Source of the DNA: Giardia muris
Taxonomy: Eukaryota; Fornicata; Diplomonadida; Hexamitidae
NCBI GenBank assembly: GCA_006247105.1
Contig: CM016927.1
Location: 868,001 to 932,000 of the forward strand
Length of the DNA: 64,000 nt
Direction: 5' to 3'
Made by a program: the position numbers and the translations under genes
Notes under the pieces: generated by a model
Databases searched by the model: none
Told to the model about the DNA's origin: nothing
What the model saw: only the letters and a program-made list of their open reading frames with translations
Part shown: piece after piece, positions 17,701-26,360 of the stretch
Position numbering within the stretch: position 1 is the first letter of the stretch
Layout of the letters: every line of letters starts with the position of its first letter

Positions 17701-19787
17701 ATGTCTGAGAGCTCTTCTGCTGTGCGTGCAAGGCTACGGAGGACCTTGGCCTCCGAGAGCGGCGTGATCAGCTGGTTCTTGACGACTTTTCGGCTAGCGG
17801 AGCGCTCATGGCTGTCGGGGGTCCTCTCGACGTCGCTGGTCCCGTCAGAGAACTTCGTCCGCGGGAGTGTCTGGTGTTGGATCTGATTTTCAAGGTATTG
17901 GATTCTCCCTAGCCGACCCTCAAGACGCAAGGCCCGTCGTGTTGCCGAGTAGATCGTCGTGAGCTTGGCGAGGCGAACGGCGTACGTCTTTTCGAAGGCG
18001 TTCCGGCGCGCTACGGCTGCTTGATTAAGATAGTCGACGATATAAGAGTGGAGCTTCGAGAAGAAGCGTGGAGGCCCGGCGAAGACCGTAGGTTTCGAGA
18101 GATACAGATCCACGAAGAGATTCTGAAAGCGCCCAGAGTAGAAGGAGAGCTGGTATCCGCGGGCCGTACAGCCATGTTCCATTAGACGCTCGAAAGGGTC
18201 CGAAAAGGGGAGGTGGCAGAAGTAATTCGACCGGCCCTTGACGAACTCGGCATGAGCGTAAGGGAGATGGTTAACGAAGGTCGAGCGGATTGCTGACATG
18301 AACGAGCGATGCGTGTAAACGACTGCACGGACGGGATTCTGGGTGACGAGATTTGTGAAATTCCCTAGTGGACCAAGGTTCTTCAGATTTGACAAGCCAA
18401 AACCCTCACTTCCGGTGCCCTTGGGTCTCCTATGGCTCTTTCGCTTTGTCGAGGAATTAGTCACCGTATCACCAAAGTAGTATTCAAGAAAGGCGAATTT
18501 CGACTCCAGGCCGACGTCTCCATAGATGATCGTCGAGACGTCGGTCAATTGGGCAGGATAGTCATTTTGAGCCGTGAATGGCTCGAACCGTGTCGTCTCG
18601 AGAAGATAGTCGAGTGGAAGAATATTGAGCTGCTCAAGCTTCCCAGGAAAGTAGGGCCTACCTATCGTATCCTTCGCCAGTTCGAGTGAAGTGCCCTTGA
18701 GTCGGAGGTGCGCCACAAGATTAAAAAGCTCTTGCGGGATCTCATCGCTATAACTGGCCGCTTGAACCAATTGTGAGATCTGAAGCGCCGTCAAGGGGGA
18801 CGTGAAGCGTGACTGGAAATCATTGAGTTGCGAGCGAATCGCCATCAGCCGTTCCATTCCAGGCGTCACCAAATGCTCCGGAATCCCAAGGGCCGAGGGG
18901 GAGTAGGGGCTGATGTTATTGAAGTGTGCCACATGGTTTGACAGCTTTCTACGATCAAGCTCATCATCCGAATCATCAACGCTGCATCCTGTGACATTAG
19001 CTCCGGTGGTAGCCCGTGTCTCCTGCCGTTCCTCCGCCAGGAAGCTTTTCACCTCGCTGCGGACCTCATCGAAGGGCTCACAAGTCTTCTCCGTGAGGTC
19101 CACGAAGAACGACCTATCAAGGACATTCTCTGAAAGCGAGAGCTCCGAATCCTGGATCTGGTACGTCAGGTGCTGCCGGCCCGAGAGGTATGCATAGACG
19201 AGCAGAGCTTCCGGAAAGGTTTCAGTATCATTCGGAAGAGAATCGAGGGTCACTACTAGACTTAGGGCGGGGCACTTGTGCGCAACCCCCATCAGGGTGG
19301 AGACGAACTGTCCTTGCGTCAGGATAGCCTGCAACCCCCCGTAGTTAATTGCATAGATAAGATGGTCGTATGGCAGAGATGCCGGGATGATGACCGAGAC
19401 CCCTCCGAGAGCCATGACGGCATAGTCCAGAAGCAGGAGGAGGGGACATGTGCTGGAGAAGATCCCTATCTTCCTCTGAGGCCCAAGTCCTATATACTTG
19501 AGTGCTGCTGCAAGACGGTTGACCGCCGCGTTGCTTTCCCGATATGTTATCGAGCGGTAGACAGGCACAGGCACCCCCGTCGTGGCAAGCCCGTTACGGA
19601 AGCTGAGGTGGGGCTGCGTCGGCCACTGCGCCGCGGCCAAACGGTAATTCTGTAAGGCGGTCAGATCCGCGTTCAACTCGTACAGCTGCAGGTAGGGGCT
19701 CAGCGTCGGCGCGGGCGCACGCGCGGGGATGTTGAGGTAGACTTGCCGCATGTCATGGCACTGTCCGAGCCTCAATACATCAGTCAT
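14712..19787 (-). CDS. giant degenerate acyl-CoA synthetase-like protein
   Basis: This is a second long-chain acyl-CoA-synthetase-like protein, 1691 residues. The N-terminal region has SITYRESNAAVNRLAAALKY and LLLDYAVMALGGVSVIIPAS (about 75-140). VVYTHRSFMSAIRS and FSDPFERLMEHG follow (about 480-540). The phosphate loop expected between IIYG and VVYTH is lost and replaced by a basic insertion of about 50 residues. The YGxTE motif reads CYGSCTSTYDE (about 970), so the Glu is gone. TGD is replaced by HTAELVEV (about 1375). Basic coiled-coil stretches (about 870-930) and Ser/Thr-rich insertions account for the extra length. All three hallmarks of adenylation are missing, so a structural or lipid-binding role is more likely than acyl-CoA formation. 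The start has the lead gatgaaaaATG. It is divergent from the gene at 19806 with 18 bp between. Confidence 0.75.
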   Translation of the reverse strand: MTDVLRLGQCHDMRQVYLNIPARAPAPTLSPYLQLYELNADLTALQNYRLAAAQWPTQPHLSFRNGLATTGVPVPVYRSITYRESNAAVNRLAAALKYIGLGPQRKIGIFSSTCPLLLLLDYAVMALGGVSVIIPASLPYDHLIYAINYGGLQAILTQGQFVSTLMGVAHKCPALSLVVTLDSLPNDTETFPEALLVYAYLSGRQHLTYQIQDSELSLSENVLDRSFFVDLTEKTCEPFDEVRSEVKSFLAEERQETRATTGANVTGCSVDDSDDELDRRKLSNHVAHFNNISPYSPSALGIPEHLVTPGMERLMAIRSQLNDFQSRFTSPLTALQISQLVQAASYSDEIPQELFNLVAHLRLKGTSLELAKDTIGRPYFPGKLEQLNILPLDYLLETTRFEPFTAQNDYPAQLTDVSTIIYGDVGLESKFAFLEYYFGDTVTNSSTKRKSHRRPKGTGSEGFGLSNLKNLGPLGNFTNLVTQNPVRAVVYTHRSFMSAIRSTFVNHLPYAHAEFVKGRSNYFCHLPFSDPFERLMEHGCTARGYQLSFYSGRFQNLFVDLYLSKPTVFAGPPRFFSKLHSYIVDYLNQAAVARRNAFEKTYAVRLAKLTTIYSATRRALRLEGRLGRIQYLENQIQHQTLPRTKFSDGTSDVERTPDSHERSASRKVVKNQLITPLSEAKVLRSLARTAEELSDIGATASDARYSLSEQQEAPPLTYMTGDTKPKLNTLIYHSRGLLTPTKKDKEKHDPSSTAEGPIHQVLSLETLAHKRAGGVSDETAQSRISQIKSPLSREAMPPVPFRGTSGVCADTLGLVDMDPDLNPSESHTDPSKLWNVPSESHSEGLFCKKNHLYNSFGAFSDATTGCQPPPVSQEHEMLKHKELQKMQKKIQRSIQKASREKDAVLRELKKMQIERNLKEALKPTSLAESPAIGRIQSMFGGMLEHLISNGTRLEEQTLTFLTTVLGCYGSCTSTYDELSGGGVYSMSQEKGPNGCMGRPGVGMSCRILDLSEGWFPETIAHMVLRVVFPNLHIKNPKLYNKHFTDLLGRISNVMPKLADTLQGELCLRGDMVALGYYCGDPLYEFTQKATSVQHVPAHENMSIHSVQASPFLVSSQNPETPQMDSSATAYELARSDTARSQTIARRNSVKLGVSPVDMGKPLPSMRYNIGGLPGISTLTSPNGVEIRDESTYSESESSNSSLPRFLPTSNLSMTTNPFSGSFNRHYTRYVSSHQLRLQDYRSQKKTDSTIETIHTLKTRTFEQQTNEGPNIESIVSSDPGMILEGVSTTSGMCWPDRLPAKTGASTAADIIMDGEFLGINKGGIGGSTADMLEVYGSLSDSFKDSDSTSERSFSSIPILVGSIADAVIDVLDEDSYFHTAELVEVNREDGQIIFKTTIRAYLDRHLCPIIEAFLKEFKLKVLACDTVEQMAEDLSAMLLREGLLPMTKEELIERFSRPAKVSKDDWPIGKLAALTVRNNICKGLNMWVRLSGGHCMNVGFIENVLVHDIFYVIDLLIYAFEGATRPLAFVCVKGDALLEAMQRGGLALASTGDVDYKSTKLTNARTIIYTILNRLSGEEKKTFERFMRGGSNVDTSKTHVTTKHCSFVCNADNSKIINYIRADFRSILRVRKLPRYFAPQQIVYMINSDSMLTAAEFRGYTGKRDRHAFLQHFAADIRKYHQDERVSSLKL

Positions 19788-19805
19788 TTTTCATCAGTGT
19801 TCAGA
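19788..19805. promoter_or_regulatory. 18-bp shared divergent promoter interval
   Basis: This is the whole space between the start codons of the minus gene (19787) and the plus gene (ATG 19806). It is T/A-rich on the side of the minus gene (attttt), the usual Giardia initiator character. Nothing like a TATA box is present. Confidence 0.45.
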
Positions 19806-22091
19806 ATGCACGCCCGCCGCGCCAGCACCGGACGCCTCCGGAGCTCCTCATCCGGGCCCGGGACGCACGTGGCCCAGGACACCTCCCCGGGGTATCTCCG
19901 GCAACGCCCGCTCGGTGGGCCTGTCCTTTCGCTTTTGACCAGCGGCTCAACCAGTGATTCTCCCTCTCTCGCGCCCAGTACTAGAGCAAGCGCTCCCCGT
20001 ATCCGCGCCGTTGTCCACCGGGGACCCGTAGTCTCCGGAGCGAAGCCGCTAACTCGTGCTCTTTCAAGCTCGAAACTCATGCCTTCTGCAATTCAGATCC
20101 ATGACCGGAGGCAGGTACGGGCCACTAGCGCGGATGGTCGTAGAGCCGCTCCTTCAGATGCGCTCCGTCCAGGGATTGGACGTCATCACCCGCCTACCTC
20201 CCCCATAACTGCTCATCCTACAACGGCCCCGACGAATAGACGGGTATCTGCCCTACAAGAGGCGTCTCTTCTCGAGGCGTCTCTTGACAAGATGGGTTCT
20301 CCAATCAACATTAGTGCCATCGATCCCCACACAGACCTGCACGGGAGTAATCTCGACCTGACCGGTTATCCGAGTGCCAACCTCTCCTCAATCATCATCT
20401 CTCCAAATCGCTACGCCCTACGTCGAGAAGAGGATATGGTCGGCGGGGAGATCGTTCTAGATGATAGCGTCGAGAGCGCCTATCAGACGCCATTCTGGCA
20501 GCTATGTGGTGCGGAAACAATGGTTAAAAGGCTTGATAGCCTCTTCGAGCCTAGTGGAGAAGATTCATGTGCCACACCATTCGATCTTCGAGTTAGTCTG
20601 GGACAAGTTCCTATTAAGGCCTCCCCATTCATAGTACCCTCTGACTCCACTAGCGTCTCGCTTGCCCCACAGCTCCAGAATGCTGCCTCAAGCTCCGAAC
20701 TCACATACAACGGCGAAACTAGCATATTACAGCCAGTCATGCGTCCTCAAAGCACCATTCACACCGCACCTCCTCCAAAGGAGCAGTCCGGCGCGCATGA
20801 GCCTCCATCTCATAGAGACTCCGTTCTACGCTTGAGCGTTGGCCATCTCCAACACGCTGGGTCCGGAACAAACACACAGGCGCGATCTCTCACCGCACGT
20901 CTCGAGCCTGATCAGCTCGTCCTCCCTCCTCTAGTAGCAACTGCAACGCGAGAAGAACCGCTACTCGTCCGCAGCCAGTCTGAACAAAGGAGTAGTCGAG
21001 TAAGTGAGGCTGCAGCAGATCTCGTCCGGGAGGTCCCTCCACTCCCCGAGGAGCGTATTTTCAGGGCACGTACCAGCTACAAAAAGACTCGGCCTGCACC
21101 ACCCACGCCTCACGGCCCTGCAACCGCACTCTCAGTTCTAAGCTTCGTTCTTCAGTCTCCTCACGATTCGCCTCGAACGCCATTGACTGTGCATACAATG
21201 CGGGATTCGGCCACATACCGATACGATACTCCTGGGCACCTAGAATCCACAGAGCTCCCAGGACCCTACGTGAAAAATGTACAGACAAACATGAACTCAA
21301 GTGGGCCGTTGACTACGGAGCAATTGACAATACGCAGTCATTCGTCGGAAGCCCGGGGTCACCGGAACCAGATGAGTGCTCGGGGGGTCGTCCACACATC
21401 AAGCGGAGGTATGCGAAGACGGCCAGAGATGCGCTTCAGTGTGATCTCAGTTGGACCCGGAACGCACGAGTCGTCCTATCCGCCTGCACAAACGAGAGGA
21501 AAGTCTCTTTCCAGCTCTCGTATAGGTGATCCCCATTCCGCCTCTGGACGCCTATCAAGATCACCACGGTCGCGAGGAACCCTTCTAAAAGAGCAGATTT
21601 CGGCCCAGCGGAAGTTGGAGGCATCACTTCGAATCCCATTGGTCATGCGTGGAGCAGATGGAGTACCGATCCGACCAGGTCCACCGAGTGCCGATCGCTC
21701 AACTAGTAGCCGTCCTGTACGCCCTCAAAGGCTAGTCACCGGAAGTAACATTGCTCGCATGGGAACCGTCGGGAAAGTTCAGCCGCTCGGAGATGTGAAG
21801 CTTGTCGCCGCCTCACGCAAGGTGCATGCGCCCCATGGGCAAGTACATTCCAAAGCTCCTCGCCAATACATCATATCTCCCGGTGTCTGTGATTCGTGGA
21901 GTGGTAGGACTGGACGTCCAGGCAGTCAGGAGCTAGCAGGCCGCGCCATAAGCTCTCAGGCCCACCGATCAAGCCGTGCAGATTCTAATCGTACATCCGC
22001 CGTGAGCCGAGCAAAATCGTCCGGCTCTGCCAGAAGTGGGGCGCTAGAAAGTCGAGCCCGTGCGAATATGAGCATCTCTAATCGTCGGTGA
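19806..22091 (+). CDS. basic, Ser/Arg-rich disordered protein, unknown
   Basis: The frame is open from 19743, but that start would lie inside the divergent gene. The ATG at 19806 (lead gttcagaATG) gives 761 residues and is preferred. The protein is rich in Ser, Arg, Pro and Thr throughout, with no folded domain visible. Short conserved-looking islands are few (for example ISAIDPHTDLHGSNLDLTGYPS, about 175-200). The C-terminal quarter is strongly basic. Such composition fits a cytoskeleton-binding or scaffold protein, but that is only inference. Its stop lies 14 bases inside the convergent minus-strand frame that ends at 22078. Confidence 0.8.
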   Translation: MHARRASTGRLRSSSSGPGTHVAQDTSPGYLRQRPLGGPVLSLLTSGSTSDSPSLAPSTRASAPRIRAVVHRGPVVSGAKPLTRALSSSKLMPSAIQIHDRRQVRATSADGRRAAPSDALRPGIGRHHPPTSPITAHPTTAPTNRRVSALQEASLLEASLDKMGSPINISAIDPHTDLHGSNLDLTGYPSANLSSIIISPNRYALRREEDMVGGEIVLDDSVESAYQTPFWQLCGAETMVKRLDSLFEPSGEDSCATPFDLRVSLGQVPIKASPFIVPSDSTSVSLAPQLQNAASSSELTYNGETSILQPVMRPQSTIHTAPPPKEQSGAHEPPSHRDSVLRLSVGHLQHAGSGTNTQARSLTARLEPDQLVLPPLVATATREEPLLVRSQSEQRSSRVSEAAADLVREVPPLPEERIFRARTSYKKTRPAPPTPHGPATALSVLSFVLQSPHDSPRTPLTVHTMRDSATYRYDTPGHLESTELPGPYVKNVQTNMNSSGPLTTEQLTIRSHSSEARGHRNQMSARGVVHTSSGGMRRRPEMRFSVISVGPGTHESSYPPAQTRGKSLSSSRIGDPHSASGRLSRSPRSRGTLLKEQISAQRKLEASLRIPLVMRGADGVPIRPGPPSADRSTSSRPVRPQRLVTGSNIARMGTVGKVQPLGDVKLVAASRKVHAPHGQVHSKAPRQYIISPGVCDSWSGRTGRPGSQELAGRAISSQAHRSSRADSNRTSAVSRAKSSGSARSGALESRARANMSISNRR

Positions 22092-22800
22092 CCCTTCCAT
22101 TGACAGGACGGGTCAGCGATGAAGAGTCACGCCGCACGGGTGAGGGCCGAGCTCGGGGTCCTGTCTTTACGTTATTATCCAGTGAAAGAAGAGGGGTATC
22201 GCACCGTTTGTCGACCAGAAAGTGCGCATCATAGGGTCTGGATCGCCCAATCGGCGAAAGGGGTCTGATGAAGCTATATGGGTGTATAGGGCGTGGGGCA
22301 TGAGGGGTGGGAGGTGAGGTAATGATCTGGTAGCGGGAAAACCCGCATATTTCGGCATACCGATGGTCAGGACTTGTGGCAAGCCGCTCGAGATGAAGGT
22401 CTTGGTTTGATGGAAGAACAACGAGCTTGCAATGTGGCGCCCCAACCCGTGCAGCGTCGAGCGCAACAACCCACGAGGCGTCGGGACGGGTGTGATAACC
22501 ACGGGCGTAGGCTCTCGTCCCTACGGGGAGGCTCGACGGCGCGATGCGCGGAGGCGGTGGAGCGGGAACCCGTGGCGTCCTGGCCGTTTTCCTTCGGTGT
22601 GCAGTTGCATATGTCATACCCAAGCGGATAAGGTCTGTGGAGAGTGAGGTCTGTGGTGACTCGGCGGCTTTGCGAGCCCGTACGTAGCCGTCGGTCAGGG
22701 GTGTGACTGGACCCCGTGGTCTACTCCAGCGTTGTGGTGTCCGTGGTGTGCCCCCTTCGGTGGGGCCGAGATATCCAACGAACCCTGACTCCAGTTCCAT
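22078..22800 (-). CDS. small basic Pro/Arg-rich protein, uncertain
   Basis: A 240-residue frame starts at the ATG 22800 (lead catcgaaaATG). It fills what would otherwise be an unusually long gene-free stretch of about 710 bp. Composition is Arg/Pro/Ser-rich with no recognised domain; HPYSFIRPLSP and similar stretches near the C-terminus are not repeated. It overlaps the convergent upstream gene by 14 bp and lies only 5 bp from the divergent start at 22806. It may be genuine or a long chance frame in GC-rich DNA; codon statistics across related genomes would decide. Confidence 0.5.
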   Translation of the reverse strand: MELESGFVGYLGPTEGGTPRTPQRWSRPRGPVTPLTDGYVRARKAAESPQTSLSTDLIRLGMTYATAHRRKTARTPRVPAPPPPRIAPSSLPVGTRAYARGYHTRPDASWVVALDAARVGAPHCKLVVLPSNQDLHLERLATSPDHRYAEICGFSRYQIITSPPTPHAPRPIHPYSFIRPLSPIGRSRPYDAHFLVDKRCDTPLLSLDNNVKTGPRARPSPVRRDSSSLTRPVNGRVTDD

Positions 22801-22805
22801 TTTCG
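22801..22805. promoter_or_regulatory. 5-bp gap between two divergent start codons
   Basis: The start codons at 22800 (minus) and 22806 (plus) are separated by tttcg only. If both genes are expressed, each initiator must lie in the coding sequence of the other. Confidence 0.35.
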
Positions 22806-24743
22806 ATGGATGAGCTCGGTCCACTCCCTTCGCTCCAGGAGCTCGTTACAAACATCCGGTATGCCGAGGGCCGCCTCCTAGCCCGCCCCGGGCTATTCTA
22901 CTACAACCAGGGCCTGACAGTCGAGCACGTCCCAACGGTCCTCAATCATCTCGACAAGGCAAAGCTTGCCTTCACGCTGGCGGAGAAGGTCGAGTCTGAC
23001 ACATACCTAGCCGAATTGTTCCCGCCAGATGTTGTCGAGCTACTTCAGCCGCAATTTGTCAGTCTTCGAGGATTTGACCTTCCCGATTCTCTTAGTCACT
23101 GGCGTGGGGCAGCGGGGATCGTTATACGTAACCCACTTACTCCTCGGTCTTTCGAGGAGCAAGCGCTCACGGTGCAGATCATATCCCGTTCGGCGTCGAT
23201 GCTTCTTCCATCGACTGAGGAGTGTGCAAGCTGTGGACACGATGAGAATCTCAGTCCTGAGATACAAGCACGTCCGGGATTATCACCCATGCGCCATATG
23301 GCTCATGGAGACGATGATCCCATCACCTCAAATAGTGACTCTCATCACTCACAGAGTCCAAAGAAGAAGAGACTTCAGAATGCCCAGCCAACCTCGTTGA
23401 GAACCCCGATACCCGCCTCACAATGTCTTTCCGGCCTTCTCTTAGCAGATTCTAAGCCGAATATGAAGCGGGACGACCTACTAACCGAATTGTTCCCTAT
23501 GTCAAGCCTCGCACCTGGTTGTGAGGTTATACTGTCATCCGCCTCGAGCTCTCCCGCTGTCATCTCTCCACGCATTCCCTCGGCTAACGTAATTCTGAGT
23601 CCTGATCGGTCCTTCTCCTCTCAAGAGATATCGTCAGGTATACGCCCCGAGCCGCGGACAGCCATTCCTGGGGCTCGTAGGACGCTGAGTGACACGCTAC
23701 GAGAAGTCCTGAAGGAGTCCCAAACCGAAGTACAACGTCGTGCAGGGTTACGCCAGTTGCATACAGAGATTGCGACCGTCATCCGGAGATGTGCTAGCCA
23801 GTCAAACGTCTGTAATACTAGCCTTTCGCTCTCGACTCTGGCTCGCCGTGCAGCGTTGCAACCAGACTCGAATGGCCGGAAACAAGCCTTTTCGGGCGGT
23901 TTTGAAGCGGTTCGGCAACGGTTCGCTGATAACTTACAGACCGACACACCCCTTGCCACCGTCTTCGCAGACCTGACACCTTTCAAGCGTGAGCTTCGGA
24001 ACCGCTCTCTTGAGTCGCACTTCGTCTTTGATCAGCACATAGATGGAGTCCTCGTCGCAAATGCCAAGGATGACTCGATGATCCTCTACCTGACTCCCGC
24101 GGAGGAACAGAGTACCGTCCGGACCGTCGATACGCTTGATGGCCTTTATCACCAAGGAGCTTGCATGCGACAAAACTATTCAGCTAGACTCGGTAGTCGA
24201 TCGTACATGGCGCGAGCACGCTCAGCTCAATCTATCGCCCGTATCCTCAGTGCGAGTGGAAGCACAGAGCATGAGGCCATTGCACGTGCCCTCCCAGACC
24301 ACTTCGGTACACACTCCATCCTGAGTACTACACTCTGTGCCAAGGATACACGGAAACCTGTTCATCGACGAGCCATTCTCGTTCCAGAAACAGTCCACCA
24401 ACTCTCTCCCATAGCGGCGCACCACTCTATTAGCCAGAAGGCAATGGAGCTCAGTGCAACCCGTTTACTCTCCCATGCCCCACGACGTGGTCCTGGGTCA
24501 GGTTCTTCTGGCCCTCAACGTACGGTAAGCCAAGGTGCTACGCATCGAGTAACCGGCCTTCAGTCCGAAAGAGCACGGCCAAATACGCGTGCTGTCGCTC
24601 ATGAACCTCAAAGGATCTCTACTCCCTCGGGAGAGACAGTCCGGCGCCAAGGAAAGACAATATCCATTTGCGGGCCGACTGTCCCTGTTTCTGCTGGGTG
24701 TAATAGGAAGCTCCCCGGGCTCTTTGGCCGTCCAAGACGGTAG
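22806..24743 (+). CDS. protein with helical N-terminus and disordered basic body, unknown
   Basis: The frame is open from 22716, but the ATG at 22806 starts a better-looking sequence (MDELGPLPSLQELVTNIRYA) and gives 645 residues. Residues 1-115 look folded and helical (GLTVEHVPTVLNHLDKAKLA, LFPPDVVELL). The rest is Ser/Arg-rich with a second more ordered stretch at about 290-400 (LREVLKESQTEVQRRAGLRQ). The tail is basic. I do not recognise a family. The stop TAG at 24741-24743 directly abuts the stop of the convergent nucleotidyltransferase gene. Confidence 0.8.
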   Translation: MDELGPLPSLQELVTNIRYAEGRLLARPGLFYYNQGLTVEHVPTVLNHLDKAKLAFTLAEKVESDTYLAELFPPDVVELLQPQFVSLRGFDLPDSLSHWRGAAGIVIRNPLTPRSFEEQALTVQIISRSASMLLPSTEECASCGHDENLSPEIQARPGLSPMRHMAHGDDDPITSNSDSHHSQSPKKKRLQNAQPTSLRTPIPASQCLSGLLLADSKPNMKRDDLLTELFPMSSLAPGCEVILSSASSSPAVISPRIPSANVILSPDRSFSSQEISSGIRPEPRTAIPGARRTLSDTLREVLKESQTEVQRRAGLRQLHTEIATVIRRCASQSNVCNTSLSLSTLARRAALQPDSNGRKQAFSGGFEAVRQRFADNLQTDTPLATVFADLTPFKRELRNRSLESHFVFDQHIDGVLVANAKDDSMILYLTPAEEQSTVRTVDTLDGLYHQGACMRQNYSARLGSRSYMARARSAQSIARILSASGSTEHEAIARALPDHFGTHSILSTTLCAKDTRKPVHRRAILVPETVHQLSPIAAHHSISQKAMELSATRLLSHAPRRGPGSGSSGPQRTVSQGATHRVTGLQSERARPNTRAVAHEPQRISTPSGETVRRQGKTISICGPTVPVSAGCNRKLPGLFGRPRR

Positions 24744-26351
24744 CTAGCTCATACATCTGTCGATACAGGATAACGGGGTGATTGGATACCCAAGGCATGT
24801 CGCACAAATGATGTGCGCTGCGCTCTCCAAGACCGTGATATTTGACCGGAGAACGTCCTGCGGGCAGGCCTGTGGTGGCTCCACCATCTTCTGCTTCCTA
24901 GCCTCCCGATTTCCGAAGAGCGAGAGTGTAGATACAAAGAACAGATCAAGCTCAGCAAGGACGCCTGTGACGGTCTGGCGTCCGTCGAGGCAGTTGGCAA
25001 CGAGCTGGTGTAGTACCGTATGACCTGTTTGAAAGCAACGAATGATCCGGCTGGCTGATGACTTGGAGACTGACCGTCCGAGGTTGTTCGTTGGGTGTAA
25101 TGGGTCGGCAATCGAAATCGGTGTGCTGATGAACGCCTGGGTGTTTGGGACGAGGGTATGGAACTCGGAGGTGTGGATAAAAGTGCAGAGATGGCGCAAG
25201 ACGTCGAGGTCCTCGATCAAGCCTCCCGAAAAGGCGTCCTGGCGCTTAAAATAGTTAAGTATTGTCCGAGATGAGCAGGTCAGCCCAGCAAAGGAGACCG
25301 GGTCGTAAGATACCTCCCGGTCGTGTCGCATCCCGTATCCCGGGCGTGGACTGTTGTGCTCAGTGGGGCATCCCCGCTCGCTTTCGTCGTCGGCCGTCTC
25401 TGGCTCCGGGTCTGGAAGTCGGTCGATTGGCCGAGCGAAGGTTTGCTGGAGACGGTTTTGGTATGTCTTGACGACGCTGTACACATCCTGGACCTCGGAG
25501 ACCGTCGAGCTCCCGTCGCAGGTCTGGCGCATCGACCGGAGCATCGCTATGTACTTCTGTCCAACTCGTTCATCAAGAGGGCTCATGCTCTCAAGTCGTG
25601 ACCGAAGCCCCGCCCCTTCCTCGGACTTGGAAATGGAACTAGAGGGATGGACGATCCGCGTATCGAAGTCAAACCCTGAATAGTAGGCTAGAAACGCATA
25701 TAGAACCTGGAAGGGTGTCTGAAGCTCACGACAATTAATCATGAGATTCAGCACCATGATTCGGAGTGCGTATGATGCAAGCATCTGTGCATGGCTACCC
25801 AGGACGTGCGCCTCGTACGTGCACCATGCTTGGACTAGAAGGAGTGATCGCTTGAATAGGTGCGCTCGCCCAAGTACGATATCCACACGCTCCAGAAGGA
25901 GCGTCGTCACGAAGGAACCCGGTTGGGCCGTAGAAATATCGACTCCAAGGCCACCGACAACGCACTTGACAACGGAAACCTTGGCCGGGATGAATTCGAC
26001 CTGCGTGGGCCGGAGATGGTCCTGCTTATTCTGAGCAGCTCGCTCGAGGGCAACCTGTACTTGACGAAGAAGCGTGGTGTCGCTCAGTCCATGGTTGCAA
26101 CAACAGATGTCGAGGTCCGAGTCTGGGAGGTAGATCCGCGAGACGCAGCTTCCATAGGGGACGATGAGCGTATCCGGGATGGCCGTCCGGATGAGGTCTG
26201 CGACGTGAAGGTAGACGCTCCGCCGGAACGCCTCGGACTCGGGCGTCGGCCCGACGAGTGAAACGATGTAGTCGGCCCGCTGGACGAGTGCCTCGAGGGC
26301 CTGGGCCGCCCGCACCATCTGAGTGATCTCGTCTTCGCCTCGCCTCTCCAT
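24744..26351 (-). CDS. non-canonical poly(A) RNA polymerase, TRF4/PAPD5 type
   Basis: The 535-residue protein has the nucleotidyltransferase signature: PYGSC with Gly67-Ser68, then LPDSDLDI with metal-binding Asp79 and Asp81, and the third Asp at 138 in GLGVDIS. All three carboxylates are present, so it should be active. The following helical part (LGRAHLFKRSLLLVQAWC..., about 160-200) is the central domain of the TRF4/Cid1 group. Such enzymes add A or U tails to RNA 3' ends in nuclear surveillance or cytoplasm. A Pro/Glu/Asp-rich linker (about 310-345) precedes a C-terminal helical region (about 355-520). It shares a perfectly identical 94-bp block with the paralogue at 27991. Divergent from the gene at 26361 with 9 bp between; tail-to-tail with the gene ending at 24743. 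Confidence 0.85.
   Translation of the reverse strand: MERRGEDEITQMVRAAQALEALVQRADYIVSLVGPTPESEAFRRSVYLHVADLIRTAIPDTLIVPYGSCVSRIYLPDSDLDICCCNHGLSDTTLLRQVQVALERAAQNKQDHLRPTQVEFIPAKVSVVKCVVGGLGVDISTAQPGSFVTTLLLERVDIVLGRAHLFKRSLLLVQAWCTYEAHVLGSHAQMLASYALRIMVLNLMINCRELQTPFQVLYAFLAYYSGFDFDTRIVHPSSSISKSEEGAGLRSRLESMSPLDERVGQKYIAMLRSMRQTCDGSSTVSEVQDVYSVVKTYQNRLQQTFARPIDRLPDPEPETADDESERGCPTEHNSPRPGYGMRHDREVSYDPVSFAGLTCSSRTILNYFKRQDAFSGGLIEDLDVLRHLCTFIHTSEFHTLVPNTQAFISTPISIADPLHPTNNLGRSVSKSSASRIIRCFQTGHTVLHQLVANCLDGRQTVTGVLAELDLFFVSTLSLFGNREARKQKMVEPPQACPQDVLRSNITVLESAAHIICATCLGYPITPLSCIDRCMS
25780..25873. repeat. 94-bp block identical to 28853-28946
   Basis: Base-for-base identity over 94 bp with the same orientation in the paralogous nucleotidyltransferase gene. 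It codes for GRAHLFKRSLLLVQAW and onward. Identity stops abruptly on both sides, where the two proteins are clearly diverged. Confidence 0.95.
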
Positions 26352-26360
26352 TTAGTTTGG
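26352..26360. promoter_or_regulatory. 9-bp divergent promoter interval
   Basis: Only ttagtttgg separates the start codon of the nucleotidyltransferase gene (26351) from that of the gene at 26361. The AT-rich core would have to serve both directions. Confidence 0.4.

Noticed and set aside
19743..19805. Earlier start codon for the gene at 19806
   Set aside because: It would overlap the coding start of the divergent ACS-like gene, while 19806 has a fair lead and leaves a small gap as in other pairs.
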